Shown: one piece after another, positions 5,063 through 7,812 of the stretch
Numbering within the stretch: the first letter of the stretch is position 1
How the letters are laid out: every line of letters begins with the position of its first letter
Assembly (NCBI GenBank): GCA_903864455.1
Contig: CAIPFW010000202.1
Coordinates: 1 to 7,812 of the forward strand
From: an uncultured Anaplasmataceae bacterium
Lineage (GTDB): Bacteria; Pseudomonadota; Alphaproteobacteria; Rickettsiales; CAIPFW01
Direction: 5' to 3'
DNA: 7,812 nt
Translations under genes and position numbers: made by a program
Notes under the pieces: generated by a model
What the model was told of the DNA's origin: nothing
The model's input: only the letters and a program-made list of their open reading frames with translations
Database searches by the model: none

Positions 5063-7090
5063 ATGAAATCTTCGCAATATTATAAAAATCTCGCATCAGC
5101 ATTGATAGTTTTGGGTATAGATGCCGTTGAAAAAGCAAAATCTGGCCATCCGGGAGCAATCATGGGTATGAGCGATTTTATAACAATATTATTTGCAAAT
5201 CATTTGCGTTTTTCAGCGAAAAATCCTTTTTGGCATGATAGAGATCGATTTATTTTGTCAAACGGCCACGTTTCAATGTTGTTATATGGTTTATTATATT
5301 TGACAGGTTATGAAAAACCAACAATTGACGATATTAAAAATTTTCGTCAACTGGGGTCGATCACTGCAGGTCATCCAGAATATGGTCATATCGACGGTAT
5401 TGAAACGACTACAGGTCCATTGGGTCAAGGTTTTGTAAATGGAGTTGGCATGGCGATTGCACAAAAAAAAACATATGAAAATTTTAAGAAAGGTGGTCAT
5501 TTCGAAGCCATAAACAATAAAATATATGTTTCTGTTGGTGATGGATGCTTGATGGAGGGTATTTCTCACGAGGCTGCTTCATTAGCGGGGCATTTAAAAT
5601 TAAATAATTTAATTGTAATGTTTGATAGCAATCAAATTTCTATTGATGGTTCAACGAATTTATCAGATTCTACAAATACTCGGGAAAGATTCTTGTCTTA
5701 TCATTGGTATGTAATTGAAGCGAATGGTCATGATTATGATGAAATAAATAATGCTTATGAGAAAGCAAAAAGTATAAAAGATAGACCTACTTTGATTATT
5801 TTTAATACGGTGATTGCGAATCATGCAAATAAAAAACGTGGTTCAGCCTCATCTCACGGCGCTCCACTTGGCAGTGAAGAAATTCAATTTGTAAAAAATT
5901 CAATTGAATGGACAAAAGATTATAAAGAATTTGAAATTCCTGAAAATTTATTGAATGAATGGAGGGATATCGGTTTAAAATATGACGATGAGGTAAATTC
6001 TTGGAATGAAAAATATTTAAATTTTTTTAACGAATTAAAGAATTTTCCTGATTTACAATGTTTAAATGAAATAGAGAAATTAAAAAATGAATGTAGGAAT
6101 TCTAACGATAAAAATTTTTCTAAAGAGCTTTCAACTCGTAAATCTTCGGGCAATTTTCTTGAAAGAATTGTTCCATTTCTTCCTCAGATGATTGGTGGGT
6201 CAGCTGATTTGAGCGAGTCAAATTGTACTCATACCTCTTTCTCGATTCCAATTACAGCGACGAATTTCTCAGGAAATTATATTCATTATGGTATTCGTGA
6301 ACATGGAATGGCGGCGATAATGAATGGCATTGCTTGTTATGGTGGTTTTGTGCCTTATGGTGGCGGATTTTTAATTTTTTCAGATTATGCGAAACCTTCA
6401 ATTCGTCTCGCAGCTTTAATGAATATACAGGTGATTCATGTTTTAACTCATGACTCTATCGGTTTGGGTGAGGATGGCCCTACTCATCAACCTATCGAAC
6501 AATTGACAGGACTTCGCTCAATTCCAAATTTATTGGTTTTTCGACCTGCTGATACTTATGAAACGATCATTTCTTGGGAGATCGCTCTGAAAACAAAAAA
6601 TTCACCATCGGCGATTGTTTGTTCTCGTCAAAATCTTCGACAAATTACAAATCAATTTCATTCCTTTTCCTCTGATGTTGAAAAAGGCGGTTATATCGTT
6701 TCAAATTTTGATTTTGATACGTCGACAAATTTGAAAAAAATCATTCTTCTCGCAACGGGGTCTGAATTATCTTTGGCGATTGAGATTAAAAATGCATTAT
6801 CGACTCTTTATAATATACGTGTTGTTTCAATGTTTTGTACAAATTTGTTTGACAAGCAATCAGCTGAGTATAAAAAATTCGTTTTATTGAATGATAATGA
6901 AGTCGATTTGAGAGTTGCGATTGAAGCTGGGTCTGAAATGACTTGGTGGAAATATCTTTCTTCAAGTAGAGATTTATTTTTTGGTATTTCAAATCGTTTT
7001 GGCGCTTCAGGAAAAGCTGAGGATTTATATCAATATTTTGGTTTAACCACAAAGCATATAAGTGAAAAATTAAGGAAGATTGTAAAATAA
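5063..7090 (+). CDS. tkt: Transketolase
   Basis: Thiamine-diphosphate enzyme moving two-carbon ketol units between sugar phosphates (xylulose-5-P, ribose-5-P, erythrose-4-P, sedoheptulose-7-P, glyceraldehyde-3-P, fructose-6-P) in the non-oxidative pentose phosphate pathway; cytosolic dimer. At 675 aa it is full length. The N-terminal domain shows SGHPG (27-31, His29), SNGH (His69), GPLGQG (118-123), the cofactor/Mg motif GDGCLMEG (159-166) through N190, and SHGAPLG (His265). The pyrimidine-binding domain shows GGSADLSESN (378-387), IREHGM with catalytic Glu413, and GLGEDGPTHQP with Asp471 and His475. SRQNL carries the phosphate-binding Arg522. The loop before SHGAPLG reads ANHANKKRGSAS rather than the commoner GAPNKAGT type, a modest variation. 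The middle (about 280-365) is Lys/Glu/Asn-rich and diverged. It is transcribed from its own promoter and diverges from the antigen gene; the stop is TAA. Confidence 0.97.
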   Translation: MKSSQYYKNLASALIVLGIDAVEKAKSGHPGAIMGMSDFITILFANHLRFSAKNPFWHDRDRFILSNGHVSMLLYGLLYLTGYEKPTIDDIKNFRQLGSITAGHPEYGHIDGIETTTGPLGQGFVNGVGMAIAQKKTYENFKKGGHFEAINNKIYVSVGDGCLMEGISHEAASLAGHLKLNNLIVMFDSNQISIDGSTNLSDSTNTRERFLSYHWYVIEANGHDYDEINNAYEKAKSIKDRPTLIIFNTVIANHANKKRGSASSHGAPLGSEEIQFVKNSIEWTKDYKEFEIPENLLNEWRDIGLKYDDEVNSWNEKYLNFFNELKNFPDLQCLNEIEKLKNECRNSNDKNFSKELSTRKSSGNFLERIVPFLPQMIGGSADLSESNCTHTSFSIPITATNFSGNYIHYGIREHGMAAIMNGIACYGGFVPYGGGFLIFSDYAKPSIRLAALMNIQVIHVLTHDSIGLGEDGPTHQPIEQLTGLRSIPNLLVFRPADTYETIISWEIALKTKNSPSAIVCSRQNLRQITNQFHSFSSDVEKGGYIVSNFDFDTSTNLKKIILLATGSELSLAIEIKNALSTLYNIRVVSMFCTNLFDKQSAEYKKFVLLNDNEVDLRVAIEAGSEMTWWKYLSSSRDLFFGISNRFGASGKAEDLYQYFGLTTKHISEKLRKIVK

Positions 7091-7101
7091 ATACTTTTTT
7101 C

Positions 7102-7130
7102 TTGACAAATATAACGTATTGATTTATTAT
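7102..7130 (+). promoter_or_regulatory. Predicted strong sigma70-type promoter of the membrane-protein gene
   Basis: A perfect TTGACA (7102-7107) is followed after 17 bases by TATTAT (7125-7130), five of six consensus positions. It starts 12 bases after the tkt stop. The predicted start is near 7137, directly before the stem-loop at 7141. Confidence 0.65.
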
Positions 7131-7140
7131 AAATAATAAC

Positions 7141-7168
7141 GATTCATATGTAATGAATCTATTTTTTT
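7141..7168 (+). terminator. Stem-loop plus T-run: tkt terminator or 5' leader hairpin
   Basis: GATTCAT (7141-7147) pairs with ATGAATC (7153-7159) around a 5-base loop, followed by TA and seven T. It has the layout of an intrinsic terminator for tkt, but the stem has only two G-C pairs. It also lies just downstream of the promoter at 7102-7130, so it would be the very 5' end of the next gene's transcript. Confidence 0.45.
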
Positions 7169-7173
7169 AAAGG
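7169..7173 (+). promoter_or_regulatory. Ribosome binding site of the membrane-protein gene
   Basis: AAAGG, 9 bases upstream of the ATG at 7183, is the clearest Shine-Dalgarno element in the window. It immediately follows the T-run of the leader hairpin. Confidence 0.6.
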
Positions 7174-7182
7174 TATTTTTTT

Positions 7183-7812
7183 ATGGATAAAGCTAATAAT
7201 AAAGTTAAGAGAAAATGGGGTATAAAACATGGATTCGAACTTAGTATTCCTTTGCTTATACCGCAATTACTTTTAGCTACATACGGATCATTTCTTTGTA
7301 TTAAAGTTTTTAATCCGAATATGTATAACAGCATCGCCAATTCTTCAAAAGTTGGTGCATTTCTTTTAGATAAGAAATTTGCTTTAGGCTTTGGAATCGC
7401 TGTTGCCTCTACATTGCTTTTGAAAGGTATTTTGTTTCTTGTACTTGGAAAAGATAAGTTTAGTGAAAAGAAATTAAAAACAGGCTCTATGATTGGAACT
7501 ACTGTAGTTGCTTCATCCGCTATCGTTTGTGCATCGCTTGTTTTAGCAAATAAAGTTTCTCCTGAGAAAGCAATTCTCATGAGTCAGATTTTTGCTGGTA
7601 TTATTGCCGTTGCCTTTATTTCATTTTTAGTATTTAATATGCTGAATTTAGTAAATTCATACATTGATTTAAACAGTGAAACAAGTGCAACTCAACCAAA
7701 AGATTTTAGAAGACCGGTGATAATAACAAGTAAAATTTTAGATATGATTGCAGCTTTGGGTGGTTTTTTATTCGTAAATGAAGGTATAGAAGTGCGCACA
7801 AAGTCTGATAAT
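7183..7812 (+). CDS. Unrecognised multi-pass membrane protein (3' end beyond window)
   Basis: The frame from the ATG at 7183 stays open for 210 codons to the window edge without a stop, so the gene is partial here. It begins MDKANNKVKRKWGIKHGFEL, a short positively charged head suggesting a cytoplasmic N-terminus. Hydrophobic segments likely to cross the membrane lie at about 20-43, 66-89, 102-122 and 133-157, with a fifth at about 184-200. The loop from about 158 to 180 is polar (NSETSATQPKDFRRP). No transporter or enzyme signature is recognised. It has its own promoter, a leader hairpin and a good ribosome binding site, so it is probably a separate unit from tkt. Confidence 0.85.
   Translation, partial: MDKANNKVKRKWGIKHGFELSIPLLIPQLLLATYGSFLCIKVFNPNMYNSIANSSKVGAFLLDKKFALGFGIAVASTLLLKGILFLVLGKDKFSEKKLKTGSMIGTTVVASSAIVCASLVLANKVSPEKAILMSQIFAGIIAVAFISFLVFNMLNLVNSYIDLNSETSATQPKDFRRPVIITSKILDMIAALGGFLFVNEGIEVRTKSDN

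Noticed and set aside
7167..7580. Minus-strand frame of 137 codons opposite the membrane-protein gene
   Set aside because: The plus-strand frame from 7183 has a promoter, a ribosome binding site and coherent membrane helices; the minus frame has none of these.

Overview
The window is a low-GC bacterial chromosome segment. It has ordinary housekeeping genes (folD, tkt), standard genetic code and short spacers. The gene at 4414-4905 encodes a lipoprotein whose C-terminus closely matches the rickettsial 17 kDa surface antigen as I remember it. With the strong AT bias, this suggests an alphaproteobacterium, probably host-associated (Rickettsiales/Holosporales-like). The sequence does not fix the genus.

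Layout: folD (minus, 29-910) diverges from a large unrecognised gene (plus, 1025-2602). Next come a 62-bp relic of the 3' end of the 17 kDa antigen gene, a second large unrecognised gene (plus, 2765-4417), and the intact antigen gene (minus, 4414-4905), convergent with it and sharing the stop-codon bases TTAA. The transketolase gene (plus, 5063-7090) diverges from the antigen gene. A multi-pass membrane protein gene (plus, 7183 to beyond the window) has its own promoter, a 5' stem-loop and a ribosome binding site. No rRNA, tRNA, CRISPR array, insertion sequence or recombinase gene was seen, and no gene-free stretch exceeds about 165 bases.

The accessory part is the pair of large genes between folD and the antigen gene. 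Both encode fibre-like proteins in which coiled-coil segments alternate with a beta-rich module that I do not recognise. I count five diverged copies by eye, three in the first protein and two in the second. The second gene lies between 62-bp direct repeats (59 of 62 identical) derived from the antigen gene's 3' end, and each fibre gene's TAA stop forms the first three bases of its repeat copy. The second gene is therefore laid out as a unit of 1815 bp that recombination could duplicate or remove while leaving the antigen reading frame intact. Two of the three differences in the relic copy turn it into a better intrinsic terminator for the first gene.

folD serves one-carbon/folate metabolism and tkt the non-oxidative pentose phosphate pathway. 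They are not functionally linked to the fibre genes. The fibre genes look like a lineage-specific insertion beside a surface lipoprotein gene.
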